DNA from: Tachypleus tridentatus
Lineage: Eukaryota; Arthropoda; Merostomata; Xiphosura; Limulidae
Assembly: GCF_004210375.1 (NCBI RefSeq)
Contig: NC_134825.1
Span: forward strand, 1,674,001-1,738,000
Reading direction: 5' to 3'
Length of the DNA: 64,000 bases
Below the pieces are notes generated by a model. The model made no database searches. It saw only the letters and a list, made by a program, of their open reading frames with translations, and was not told the origin of the DNA. How positions within the stretch are numbered: the stretch's first letter is position 1; every line of letters begins with the position of its first letter. Shown here in pieces: positions 1-9,531 of the stretch. A program made the translations under genes and the position numbers.

Positions 1-151
1 AACTGAACTCGTGAACTGACAGTAATTTAATATTTAGTTGTAGATAAAATTTATTATTGGAAAGAGTTGCCTATTTGTGTATTGATTTTTGTATGTTTTG
101 AGTATTCATCCCTACCTTGTTTTGTACGTTTGGCATTTCCAACCCTACATC

Positions 152-193
152 ATGAAGGCAATATCCCGAATGTTTGTCACTGTCCGTTTTGCA
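152..193 (+). repeat. Stray partial copy of kinase exon sequence
   Basis: These 42 bases repeat positions 582-623 of the kinase exon with about three mismatches. The shared stretch begins ATGAAGGCAATATCCCGAAT and covers the end of the activation segment. The copy lies about 220 bases upstream of the exon, in what should be intron, and is too short to encode a domain. I infer a local segmental duplication or template-switch product; it could also be the remnant of a duplicated exon. Confidence 0.75.
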
Positions 194-409
194 GGGTTTT
201 TTTTTATTACTTGCGTATAATTAGTGGTGGTTAGTGGAAAATCCTGCTCAGATCTGTATTATGAAGTAACGAAGCACTGGAGACGGAAAGAAATATGCTA
301 TTACGAATATATATCTTAGTGTTTTATCAGTTTAAGTCCTTCAAGTATTTCATGTGGATTTGTGCTTTTAATTTTTAAGTTGACATACAGTTTAACTGTT
401 TGTGTACAG

Positions 410-755
410 GATCGCAATTCAAATTTCTTCAGCTTTGGCTTACTGCCATGAGAAAGGAATTATCCATCGTGACGTCAAACCAGCCAACGTCACTGTGTCC
501 TCGTCGTGGGTGTGCAAGTTGACCGACTTTGGGTTGGCAGTACCGACCCGAATGCTGCACAGTGAAGGCCTAACTCGTATTATGAAGGCAATATCCCGAA
601 TGTTTGGCACTGTCCGTTATACAGCTCCCGAGACATTCTGTGGTCAGTTTCCTGCTCCACATCACGATGTTTACTCAGTTGGTGTTATCTTATGGCAACT
701 ATTGACCAATGAAATACCTTATGGTAATGAAGCGCCACATACTGTGATATATACA
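410..755 (+). CDS. Protein kinase, catalytic-domain exon (Mos-like, partial gene)
   Basis: This internal exon encodes the middle of a Ser/Thr kinase domain. In order it shows the helix before the catalytic loop (ISSALAYCHEKG), the catalytic loop HRDVKPAN, the DFG motif (KLTDFGLA), an activation segment of about 30 residues, the P+1 loop GTVRYTAPE, and the D-x-Y-S-x-G-V helix followed by LWQLLT. The acceptor follows a pyrimidine-rich tract with AG at 408-409, and the first base completes a split codon. The donor is GTAAGT at 756, after a whole codon. HRDVKPAN plus DFG argues for an active kinase. The sequence after DFG, and the lead into the next exon (PHTVIYT then VVAHGKRP), resembles the Mos family, but a RIPK/TKL-like kinase is possible. 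The N-lobe exons (glycine loop, VAIK lysine) must lie upstream of the window. Confidence 0.8.
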
Positions 756-1214
756 GTAAGTTGTATTGGTAAAAACGAGGCAAGAATAAACTTTATATTT
801 TTGTCTTTTTCTAAATATTACTGGAAAACCATTTATAAACATTTATATCTAAATACATGTTATGCGTTTCATCAAACAAATCATTGTTCATAACTGTGCT
901 GCTTGCTTTTACACATGAAAATAAAATGGTACACAAATTCTAAAAAATTAAGAAGCTTTGAGGCAGCATCAACATCCAGATCTATAAATATATTAATTTT
1001 ATAATTACTTGCTTGTATGAATAAATGTATTAACTGTATGGCTATCAGATTGAATTAATAAACGTTAGTTTTATGAATAGGTATCAGGAACTTGGATAAC
1101 ATTGTGACAACCTCATAAATAGAAAATGTTTGTGATGTCGAGAAAACCCACTTGTAGAGAAATATATATGCAAAAACGGCTCGTTTGGGTTGAGAAAATA
1201 TTTTACATAGAAGA

Positions 1215-1256
1215 GCGAACAACGTTTCGACCTTCTTCGGTCATTGTCAGGTTCAC
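1215..1256 (-). ncRNA. Hammerhead-like motif, decayed copy
   Basis: On the - strand this reads stem I strand GTGAAC, core CTGACAA, stem II GACC-gaagaa-GGTC, then GAA, ACGT, T and the closing strand GTTCGC. It is the PLE 3'-terminal block of the left arm. The core differs from the hammerhead consensus CTGANGA at the invariant second G, so cleavage would not be expected. Confidence 0.4.
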
Positions 1257-1372
1257 AAAGAAAGAGGTAACTGACCGGAAGCTGACCACATGTTGGAAGG
1301 GGTTGTGTAACTGAGTGTCGGAATGTAGAGGGCGGTGTAAGATGCTTGAATATATAATATACTTTTATTTTA

Positions 1373-1729
1373 TTACATTTCATATAGGTATAAAGGCGTT
1401 CCTTTATATTCGATTATTTTGGGTTTACGTTGTTGTATAAGTAAGGCTTCTTTAATTTTGCGTTTGTTTATGTTTGTTTCTTTATTTAGAATTTGAGTGT
1501 TTTCTATGGTTATGTTATGTTTATTTGACTTGCAATGTTCGAAAACGTGTGAAGGTGACTTTTTATGTTCTTTGAATCTAGTTTCCATTTTTCTACTTGT
1601 TTCTCCAATGTAGAAGTCGTGACAGTTATCACATTGTATTTTGTAAATAATGTTGGTGTGGTGTTTGTCAGTGTAATTTTTACATAGTATAGACAGGAAG
1701 AACGCAATAAACAGGAAGAAAGCAATCAA
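1373..1729 (-). pseudogene. PLE GIY-YIG endonuclease fragment, left arm
   Basis: The open stretch of 118 residues ends at the element's natural stop codon. It holds the zinc-binding linker (ILCKNYTDKH then QCDNC) and the GIY-YIG core, where NIIYKIQ and FYIGETSRK are the two signature strands. The catalytic arginine follows in RFKEHKK, and the glutamate helix is KIKEALLI. In Penelope-like elements this domain nicks the target so that the 3' end can prime reverse transcription. Here the reverse transcriptase part is missing, so the fragment cannot act alone. Compared with the right arm this endonuclease copy is uninterrupted; the first residues (MIAFFLFIAFFL) come from junction sequence. Confidence 0.8.
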
Positions 1730-1733
1730 ATAT

Positions 1734-2508
1734 CATTTCTTAACCTCAAAATTACAAGAACCGACACACAATTCAAAACAAAAATCCACCGAAAAATCAC
1801 CCACACTGGACTATACATTCCTTGAGACTCAGCACATGAAACAAAACAAAAACTCAACATACTAAGAAACCAAATAAACACAGCCATAAACCTATGCTCA
1901 TCAGATAAAATTAACGATGAATTAGACAAAATAAAACAATACTTCATCAACATCAATAAGTTTCCTCCACATACCGTAGAAAACATTATACGCACACACC
2001 TAGACAGAAAGCAAAATCAACCAACAAAAGTAAATATATCTCACGATTCAAAAAATCATGAAATCATATACTACTGCATACCATGTATTCCGACATCAGC
2101 AGAAAAATAATCAACATTTGGCGAAAACTAATAACAAAATATGACATTCCAGTTAATACCAAATTTATTCAGAAACCAGGCACAAAACTGAAGTCTATAC
2201 TATGTAAAAACTACACTGACAAACACCACATCAACATTATTTATAAAATACAATGTGATAACTACACGACTTCTATATTGGAGAAACAAGTAGAAAAATG
2301 GAAACCAGATTCAAAGAACATAAAAAGTCACCTTCACACGTTTTCGAACACTGCAAGTCAAATAAACACAACATAACCATAGAAAACACTCAAATACTAA
2401 ATAAAGAAACAAACATAAACAAACTCAAAATTAAAGAAGCCTTACTTATACAACTCAAACCCAAAATAAACCAATATAAAGGAACGCCTTTGTACTTATA
2501 TGAAATAT
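1734..2508 (+). pseudogene. PLE reverse-transcriptase C-terminus plus GIY-YIG, right arm
   Basis: Reading across frameshifts, this arm encodes the end of a PLE reverse transcriptase (TQFKTKIHRKITHTGLYI, then IINIWRKLITKYDIPVN) followed by the GIY-YIG endonuclease. The RT palm is absent. Around 2260 a two-base loss relative to the left arm breaks the endonuclease frame just before the YIG strand. The downstream part (METRFKEHKKSPSHVFEH and the KIKEALLI helix) resumes in another frame and stops at 2508-2510. It is a dead remnant. A related, independently inserted copy is at 52592-53476. Confidence 0.75.
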
Positions 2509-2622
2509 AATAAAATAAAATTATATATTCAAACATCTAACACCGCCCTCTACATTCCGACACTCAGTTACACAACCCCTTTCAAACATGTGGTCAGCTT
2601 CCGGTCAGTTACCTCTTTCTTT

Positions 2623-2664
2623 GTGAACCTGACGATGACCGAAGAATGTCGAAACGTTGTTCGC
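2623..2664 (+). ncRNA. Hammerhead-like motif in PLE right arm
   Basis: GTGAAC (2623-2628) can pair with GTTCGC (2659-2664), with one G-U pair, as stem I. CTGACGA at 2629-2635 fits the hammerhead core CTGANGA. Stem II is GACC with TGTC, with one mismatch, around a GAAGAA loop. GAA at 2651 is followed by self-complementary ACGT and a T at the expected cleavage position. One extra T sits between the core and stem II. Hammerhead ribozymes in PLE termini are established; activity of this copy is inferred and doubtful. Confidence 0.45.
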
Positions 2665-2880
2665 TCTTCTATGTAAAATATTTTCTCAACCCAAACGAGC
2701 CGTTTTTGCATAGAAAATGTTTCAGTTCTGATTTCTGGGAAATGATTGTGTTTGAGGGTTATTAGCAAAATTCAGACTTTTATCTTTTCTGATAAATGAA
2801 GCTTGGTACTAAATTAGTCAAAACGAGTGATATGTAGATGTCTTAATTTGTCAATATCTAATAATTCTTTTTCTTTTAAG

Positions 2881-3042
2881 GTTGTTGCACATGGGAAGAG
2901 ACCACAGCTTCCCAATAATTTACCCTCTTCAGATTCTGACTACGTTAAATTGATCCAACAATGTTGGCACAAAGATTCAACAAGACGACCCTCTTGTGAA
3001 GAAATTACTCACACACTTCAGATTCTGACTACGTTAAATTGA
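2881..3042 (+). CDS. Protein kinase, last coding exon (Mos-like)
   Basis: This exon follows a strong pyrimidine tract ending TTTTAAG and continues the kinase in phase 0. It encodes VVAHGKRPQLPNN, then the C-lobe end with the conserved CW (LIQQCWHKDSTRRP) and the RPS arginine that anchors the catalytic lobe, finishing with a short tail and TGA at 3040. The VVAHGKRP turn and the short tail fit Mos-type kinases, which end soon after the domain. The last nine codons and the stop lie in the second copy of a 32-bp direct repeat (2927-2958 and 3016-3047) read in a different frame, so the present C-terminus may be a product of duplication. Confidence 0.75.
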   Translation, partial: VVAHGKRPQLPNNLPSSDSDYVKLIQQCWHKDSTRRPSCEEITHTLQILTTLN

Positions 3043-3047
3043 TCCAA
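3016..3047 (+). repeat. 32-bp direct repeat forming the kinase C-terminus
   Basis: These bases repeat 2927-2958 exactly, starting CTTCAGATTCTGACTACGTT. The two copies are 89 bases apart and read in different frames: SDSDYVKLIQ in the first, LQILTTLN-stop in the second. A more diverged echo sits near 3081-3110. Confidence 0.8.
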
Positions 3048-3232
3048 TCCAGAAGAATTAACGTGAAAGCTACTGGAAACATTCAGATTTTGATTATATT
3101 ATATAAATCGAATGGTTAATTTAGAATACCTTTTCAGTGAAGAAATAGCCAATTTATTAAGAAATATTTCAACTGGTTTTACTATTATTATTTTGTTTGA
3201 TTTTTATTCAAGTTCTTTATATACAAAAATCC

Positions 3233-3238
3233 AATAAA
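3233..3238 (+). promoter_or_regulatory. Poly(A) signal for the kinase gene
   Basis: AATAAA lies about 190 bases after the kinase stop codon, before the SINE at 3293. It is the first canonical signal downstream. Confidence 0.55.
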
Positions 3239-3292
3239 AGATTAAAATATAAATGACACTGAAGTTTTATAGAGATAGTTCTGTTGCTATTA

Positions 3293-3545
3293 AGGACCTA
3301 GCATGACCATATGGTTAGAACGATGGATTAGTAATCTGAGGAAGACGGGTTCGAATCTCCGTCACACCAAACATGCGTTATTTTATGACTGTCATTCCCA
3401 CTATACGTAGGTAAGAGTACCCCAAGAGTTGGTAGTGAGTAGTGATGGCTAGCTGCCTTCCCTCTTGTCTTGCACTGCTATATTAAGTATAGCTAGTGCA
3501 GATATCCCTTGTGAACCTTTTTCGCGAAATTTCAAAACAAACAAA
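3293..3545 (+). mobile_element. tRNA-headed SINE, copy 1
   Basis: The head is tRNA-like, with a B box close to GGTTCGAATCT at 3349. The body holds phrases shared with the copies at 20937 and 25493 (AAACATGC, GTAGTGAT-GCTAGCTGCCTTCCCTCT, TGCAGATA). The tail is an A/C-rich stretch, AAACAAACAAA. The flanks share a duplication of about 12 bases, TCTGTTGCTATT, at 3280 and 3546. Copy 1 is more diverged than the other two. Confidence 0.85.
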
Positions 3546-3559
3546 TCTGTTGCTATTGA

Positions 3560-4129
3560 ACACTCGGGAAATAATAGCTCTGCTGATAGTTCTAACAATA
3601 CATTTCAATATCACTTACGATGTTCTAATTGTCCAGAGTGCAGCATAATGTTTCGACTTTCTCTGTCATAGCTGTCCACACCATTGGTCCAGTTGAAACA
3701 ACAAGCTCTCTCTCTCTCTTGTCTGATTAGACAGTTTGAAACTTAATAAATGATAATGCTTGCTTCATAGATGTTCTTAGTTTGCTCACAGTTATCTGAG
3801 GCACAACTATCACAGAATTACACGAATAAGATGGCACCATTAAAATTCAGGAGGTCGCACAGAAGGCTGTACCATTGTAGAACAGGATTCGCAGGAAAAC
3901 ACGCAGAAAGTGACTGCTAAAATGTAAGAGCCGCTAAAGTTAAACAGGAGGTAGTGTTGCTGAAGTGTAGGAATAATGGAGAAGGTGTAACCACTGCAGC
4001 AACTGTATTTAGTTCCATTTCAGCTATCAGCTTATTAAACTTAGTTTTTTATTGTAGTAACTGATGCTGTTCCTGTCAAAGCAGCAAGCCTCTGACTTGT
4101 TTGATATATCTTTGAGGATATCCTCATAA
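3560..4129. other. Unassigned intergenic sequence
   Basis: No convincing gene, RNA or known repeat is visible. A short CT run (CTCTCTCTCTCT) lies near 3707. Open frames here are short and lack recognisable motifs. Confidence 0.5.
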
Positions 4130-4890
4130 TCCATTAAAACCTTACTGGGATATGAATACTACCACTCAGTTTGGTTGGTGGTAGAATGGGTGACTCAGCA
4201 AAATGAATCATTCCTGATGCGTGTTTAGGCAAATAACTAATGAATGCTAAAGATGTATCTTTACAAGGTCTTGTAATGTATAGACTTGGTTCCTTCTTTA
4301 TAGCAACTTTAATGGAGTATAAATGTGTTCTGGTTTGGCTGCATCTAGATAGCAGCTTTAACATGTTGGCTCCCAAGCCTATCTTGCCGACACTTTCCAG
4401 GATCCCACTAGTCATTTTACAATTACTATTTTAAGGAAGAACATACATGTTGCTGTTGTGTCCCAGCCACTCGTTGATCCTTTAAAAAGAAAACGGAGCA
4501 CAACTCGGTTGTGGGTTCTGTGGGTCTTACTGGAAGATTATTGTGGCCAATGGGTGGGTCGTGTGGTAGCCAACATGTTTAGAAGATCTCACTATGTCCT
4601 GATTTGGCTTCTTCTGGATAGTAGTTTTAAGAACTTTCATGTAATTTTACTGCTTTTAGATAGCAGATATCGTAAGTCTTAGCATCCCCTGAGTTGTCTG
4701 GATCTGGTTATTAGTTTTAAGAAGTTTTAACATTACCTGACTTGGCTGCTTCTGAATGGTAGCTTTTAGAATATCTTGACTCTGCTGTTTCTGGACTGCA
4801 GCTTTTATGGATCTTAGCATATCCTGATTTGGCTACTTTTAGATGACAGCCTTCTTGGAGCTCTACTGTGTCATGACTTGGCTATTTTAT
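4130..4890 (+). repeat. Decayed ~50-bp minisatellite (tggctgcttctggatagcag family)
   Basis: Variants of one phrase recur about every 50 bases: a 'GATAGCAGCTTT' element, then 'CTTAGCATGTCCTGACTTGGCTGCTTCTGG'-like sequence, with heavy divergence. The same phrase appears at 5860-6215, 18597-18725 and 19670-19945. I read these as one old minisatellite or repeated element, now split by the LINE cluster. Confidence 0.65.
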
Positions 4891-5859
4891 CGTGAGAATG
4901 AGCAAATGTCGTTTGAGGTGACACAACACTGGTTACAAGCGATTTATTAAAAAAAAACAAATTAAGATAGGCAGTCGCGAGTGGGTACAAGGAATAAATG
5001 ACACTGAATTCCGTTGTACACGGGAGAATTTAACCGTTATTAAAATTTGTGAACATGAAAACGTGAAGGCTTATATTGCATCAATGCTTATTAACAATGT
5101 GGATTATACTTTCTTCAACATTAACATACAAAAGTTTATACTTTCAGTAACGCTTCTTAGTTTTCCGATGTTTCTAACCTTGACCCCATATGTACATTAT
5201 TTAGTTAATATTAACGACTTTTTGCATTGTACATCAAGGTTCCTACTGGCAACATTATCAATCAAGGGAAAGTAAGAGTTAAAACTTGCATGGAGTTAAT
5301 GTAGTGCAGGTCTTGCACATGTACATTCTGTGTTGTATATCACAGGAACTCAGCTGAAAAATTGGAACAACTGAAAAACGTAGAAATCTGGACACACTGA
5401 TGATGAGGAAAACTTTCGTTTCGATCCAGTGTTATCGGGCTTAAATGATTTGCTGTGTAATACATCCAAACTAATGGTGGTAAACTTCGGAGTGATTAGT
5501 CCAGTAATTAGAATGGACTCATCTTGCGTCAAATGGTTATGGGAAGGGTGACCTGTTTTGTTTGTCTTGAATAAACATCTTTTCATACCAGATTATAACT
5601 GTTAACGCATTCATGGACATATTTGTTTAGACTTGCACAACCATCTAGTAATAATCACCATGTTGACAATAATTCCACTTCTTACTCATATGCAGACAGT
5701 TTAATACCATGCGAGATGCCCTTGACAGGTGATTTCAATGTTCGCTTTTTGTTAGCATTTGCAACTCGTCAACAAGTCTATAACTAACCTCATAAGAAAG
5801 CTTATGTTTTTATTTTTAAAGGGCAGCTTAGTTTGAGACGGATCAGTTAACATTTCCGA
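4891..5859. other. Unassigned sequence between minisatellite blocks
   Basis: No gene or classified repeat is visible. Several short frames exist (for example 5063-5275 +) but show no domain and no splice context. Confidence 0.5.
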
Positions 5860-6215
5860 ATGCTTCTGATAGCAGCTTCCATAATGTCTGTGTCCTCACA
5901 TTATTTTCTTCGCTGGAAAGCAGCTTTAAGAGTCTTAAAATTCTCCAACCTCAATGCTTCTCAATAACAACTTGAAGTAGTCTTAGCATGTCTTCATTTG
6001 TCTGGTCCGAGATAGCAGCTTCAAGGATGTCTTACCTTTGGCGGTTCTGGTTAGCAACTTTATGTAATCTTAGCATGACCTGACTTGCCTGCTTTTGGAT
6101 AACACATTTCATGGATTATTTCTTTTCCTAACTTCACTGCTTCTCGATAGCATTATTAAGTAGTATTATAATGATCTGAGTGCTTTTTCTGGACAACAGC
6201 ATTAAAGAGTCTTAC
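5860..6215 (+). repeat. Decayed ~50-bp minisatellite, second block
   Basis: At least six diverged units contain 'GATAGCAGCTT', 'GTCTTAGCATG' and 'CTGACTTGCCTGCTTTTGG' type phrases. The block runs directly into the LINE 5' region at about 6215. Confidence 0.65.
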
Positions 6216-6251
6216 TTTGCTCCCTCAAAGTGGATTCCTGCACATGTCAAA

Positions 6252-6700
6252 GAGACTTGCCAGAGAAGGTTTGGTACTTTAAATTTACTTCCTCTGGGAT
6301 CTGAACATCCACCCACATGTTTGCCGTGCGTAACGACTCGCAAAGGGGAAGAGATGATCCTGGTAATTGAGGGAGTCCAACCGTAACACTCTACTTTGGC
6401 CTTATTCTTGTAGACGATCGGCTTTGGGTGGCTCCACAGGGTCAACCTCTCAGTGTCGATTTCTGTACGTGGTAAGGAGACCTCCCAGAGAAGGTTCAAT
6501 TATTTTAGTTTATCTACTCTGGGACCTAAACATCCACTCACGTGTTTGCCGTGCGTGACGAACCGTGAAGGGGAAGAGATAATCTTTGTGGTTAAGGGTT
6601 CCAACCCTCACACACCACTTTTGCCTTGAATTCCTGCAGACGGGCGGCTTTCGGATGACCCCAGGGTCAATCAGCTGGTCCACTTGAACTAGGGTCAACC
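6252..6700 (+). repeat. Two ~225-bp monomers at a LINE 5' end
   Basis: A unit starting GAGACTTGCCAGAGAAGGTT at 6252 recurs at 6477 (offset 225) with about 75-80% similarity by eye. Shared landmarks are CATGTTTGCCGTGCGT, GGGGAAGAGAT and the ending CAGGGTCAA. The pair sits just upstream of the LINE leader (GCTCACGAAACCCTGGCATT, 6749). Part of the same leader precedes copy D at 13815. Monomeric 5' UTRs act as promoters in several LINEs; that role here is inferred. Confidence 0.7.
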
Positions 6701-8255
6701 AAGTAACAGTGTTGGACGTTCTCAATGTGTCTGATGTTGATGTTTGGGTATAGTGCTCACGAAACCCTGGCATTGTTGCAATGTCCTTGTTTGGCATTGT
6801 AGTACGTCCCCTCGTAGGGCTCCATGGTGGGTGGGGTCAGTGGGTACTGAAATATTCATTTTTTATAATGAATTCCGCAAATAAAAATAAAATAGTGAAA
6901 ACATACCATAAGTAAACGGCCATGTCTTTAACATTTTGAGCAACAGTCTTCAACCTCTCGACACATACCTCATTTTCTGATGCTACATTCTCTTACAGAC
7001 AAATCTTTCAGGCAAATGTTTTTATTTTTTATTCAGAAGGGACTAAAGTGACTTGCTGGTTCTTCTAAGTCAGTTAAAAAGCTTCGTTCTGGTGATACAC
7101 TGGTGGAAATATCCATTCCTACATACAGTGTACTTCTCCTGCATTCAAAAGCCACTGGCGATATACCAATTGAGGTTACTCCCATGCTACTTTGAATTCG
7201 TCACGAAGAATTATTGTTGAGGGGGATTTGAGGAATATTTCCTAGTCGGAGATCCTCGCTGGTTTCTCCACCCAAGTAGTTTCTGCAATGAGGCGTATCT
7301 CCACTTGCAAAGATGTAATTATGATGCTGACCAGCGTCCTAATTTTGACGTTTACTTAACCACGACCCACTGCCTTCGAGGAAGGTGGTTTAAATTTCAA
7401 GGTATTACCATATATTCCAATTCCTCTCGGATGTTTCCAATGTCAGTGGTTCAGTCCCTCAAAGATATCATGTTGTGTTTCCTTGATGAGTGCTTGTTGC
7501 AGTAGCAAGGCCTATAAGTGTGAAATAGATACTCATTCTGTTAATTGTAGTGGTTCTTACCTTACCCATCTTCCTTTTGTTCATGCCCTAGGCAGATGGA
7601 AGAAAAAAGGTTCAGCGTTTGAAAACGGTTCACAACATTTCTTACCAGAGGTCGAAAGTTACTGTCTACCACTCCACTTTCATTCCACTACTAAAGTGGG
7701 AGCACATAGGGATTTCTCCGTGTCTCCAAAAGAATCGTTCACAAACCATGTGAAAAGTCTTTGATCCTCCTTAGTTAAAGTTGAATCAACGTCAAACACC
7801 TACCTCTCTCCCTATCATCCCTTATAGGAAATCCCCGAATCCACTTCCTTTGGTTTTGGGTTTGGGCGTTTCCTCGGGTCCATCTTCTCTGCCCCGAGAT
7901 GCATAACGATAATTCGTTCACGCACTCAGTCCCTGGAATCTTCTTCCAACAACAGTGACCTACCCAATCAAACCAGAGCAAAATCCATAGAGGCTAATAT
8001 TCTTCCTTCGAATAAAGAAAAAATGTGGGCAAAAACAAATGAGCTCTCCACCCAATTCGCCTACATATAAATAAAAATGGCCACTTTGATACAGTGGAAT
8101 TGTCGAGATTTACATTCTAGTCTAGATGATATCAAAACACTGATTCGCATCATCCTGTGTCTTTCCTTATATAAAACATTTTTGAAACCTGCCGATACAG
8201 TCACCTTTCAGCAGTTTTCTTTGTACAGAAATGACAGACTGTGTGATGGACGAGT
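6701..8255 (+). mobile_element. LINE copy A: 5' leader, ORF1, start of ORF2
   Basis: The leader (CTCCATGGTGGGTGGGGTCA near 6822) is shared with copies B, D and E. ORF1 is broken by frameshifts. Its CCHC-knuckle region survives at 7510-7760, with VNCSGSYLTHLPFVHALGRW followed by the FHSTTKVGAH tail seen in every copy. ORF2 starts at ATG 8077 with an endonuclease opening, MATLIQWNCRDL (conserved QWNCRGL type). Copy A stops abruptly at about 8255, where the 5' end of copy B begins. No frame is intact. Confidence 0.8.
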
Positions 8256-8510
8256 GCTGCAATGTCCTTGTTTGACATTTTAGTGCATCCCCTCGGAGGG
8301 CTCCATGGTGGGTGGGGCAGTGGGCACCAAACATTTTCCTTTTAATATGGGTATTCCAATTAAAAATCTTAACAAAATAGTGAAAAACCGGTCCATAGGT
8401 AAACGATCACGTCTTTAAAATTGTGAGTAGCAATCCTCACCATCCATACCACCTGTTGTACCTCATTTTCTTATATTGCACTCACTTTCAAACAAACCTT
8501 TAGAGCAAAT

Positions 8511-9227
8511 GTCTCTCTTTTTCATTCAAAAGGGACTAGAGGGACTTTCTGGCTCTCCAAAGTCAGCAAAGAAGCTTCGATCTGGTGACATATTGGTGGA
8601 AACATCCATATCCACAGTGAACTCCTCTTGCATTCAAAAGCAATTGGGGATATACACATTGAGGATACTCCCCATGCTGATTTGAATTTGTCACAAGGAG
8701 TTTCGACAGTCAGGTGTATATCCACTCACAAAGATGAAATGATGATGTTGACCAATATCCTCATTCTGACATTTACATCACCACATCCACCTGCCGCCAT
8801 CAAGGCAGGTTATCTTAATTGCAGGGTACGGCCATACATTCCAAACCCTTTCTGATGTTTCCAGTACTACGGTTTAGTCACTCAAACCCATCATGTTATG
8901 GTTCCTTGATGTGTGCTTATTGAGGTGGCAAGGACCATGATGCCTATGTGTGTGAAATGGACCCTCATTGCATCAATTGCAATGGCTCTCACCTATCCTA
9001 CAATCGTTCATGCCCTAAACGGTTGGTATATAGAGATGCAGCGTTTGAAAACGATTCGTAACATTACTTATCCTGAGGCTTGCAAGTTGCTGTCCATCAC
9101 TTCATCTCGGACATATGCTGCTGCACTTCATTCCACTACTACAGTGGGAGTGCAGATGAATCTCTCTGTGCCTCCAACAGAATCGTTTTCAAAACAAATA
9201 AGTCATAACCTACATGGAAAAAAATGA
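8511..9227 (+). pseudogene. LINE copy B ORF1 (gag-like, CCHC) remnant
   Basis: The reading hops between frames. The last part is open: 8913-9227 encodes the knuckle end and the conserved tail (RLKTIRNITYPEACKLL, then YAAALHSTTTVGVQMNLSVP). ORF1 proteins of this class bind element RNA. The matching region in copy E is at 25229-25411. Confidence 0.7.
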
Positions 9228-9531
9228 TGAATGAACTTCAACAGTCATCTCTGTCCCTTACATACATTCCAACAAATCCCAAGATACCCTTCCTTTAATT
9301 ATGGGTACAGGCATTTCCGTGAATACATCTTCTCCCATCTCACGATGCAAAACGATCATTTGTTCACGTCTTCAGTCGCTGGAATCCATTTCCAACAGCA
9401 AAGACTTGCCACGTTGACCTAGGGCAGAATCTATGGAGGTTAATCGACCTCTCTCGAATAAAGACAGTAAAAAAAAGACGTGAGCGTAAACTGAAGGGTT
9501 CTCCACCCAGTTCGCCTACACATAAGTAAAA

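Larger units (their letters stand above)
1132..2710. mobile_element. Fold-back Penelope-like element in the kinase intron
   Basis: A 1.58-kb insertion is flanked by a perfect 12-bp duplication, TAGAAAATGTTT, at 1120-1131 and 2711-2722. It consists of two 5'-truncated copies of one Penelope-like element (PLE) facing away from each other. The left arm reads on the - strand and the right arm on the + strand, so both outer ends are the element's 3' end. Each arm carries the GIY-YIG endonuclease domain typical of PLEs and the same 3' terminal block. The left end is longer than the right by about 35 bases, which resembles the short one-sided tail described for Penelope elements. It lies wholly within the kinase intron 756-2880. 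Confidence 0.85.

Noticed and set aside
6212..6797. Two similar - strand frames of 95 residues each (6212-6499 and 6510-6797)
   Set aside because: They arise from the two LINE 5' monomers read backwards; no domain and the wrong strand for the element.
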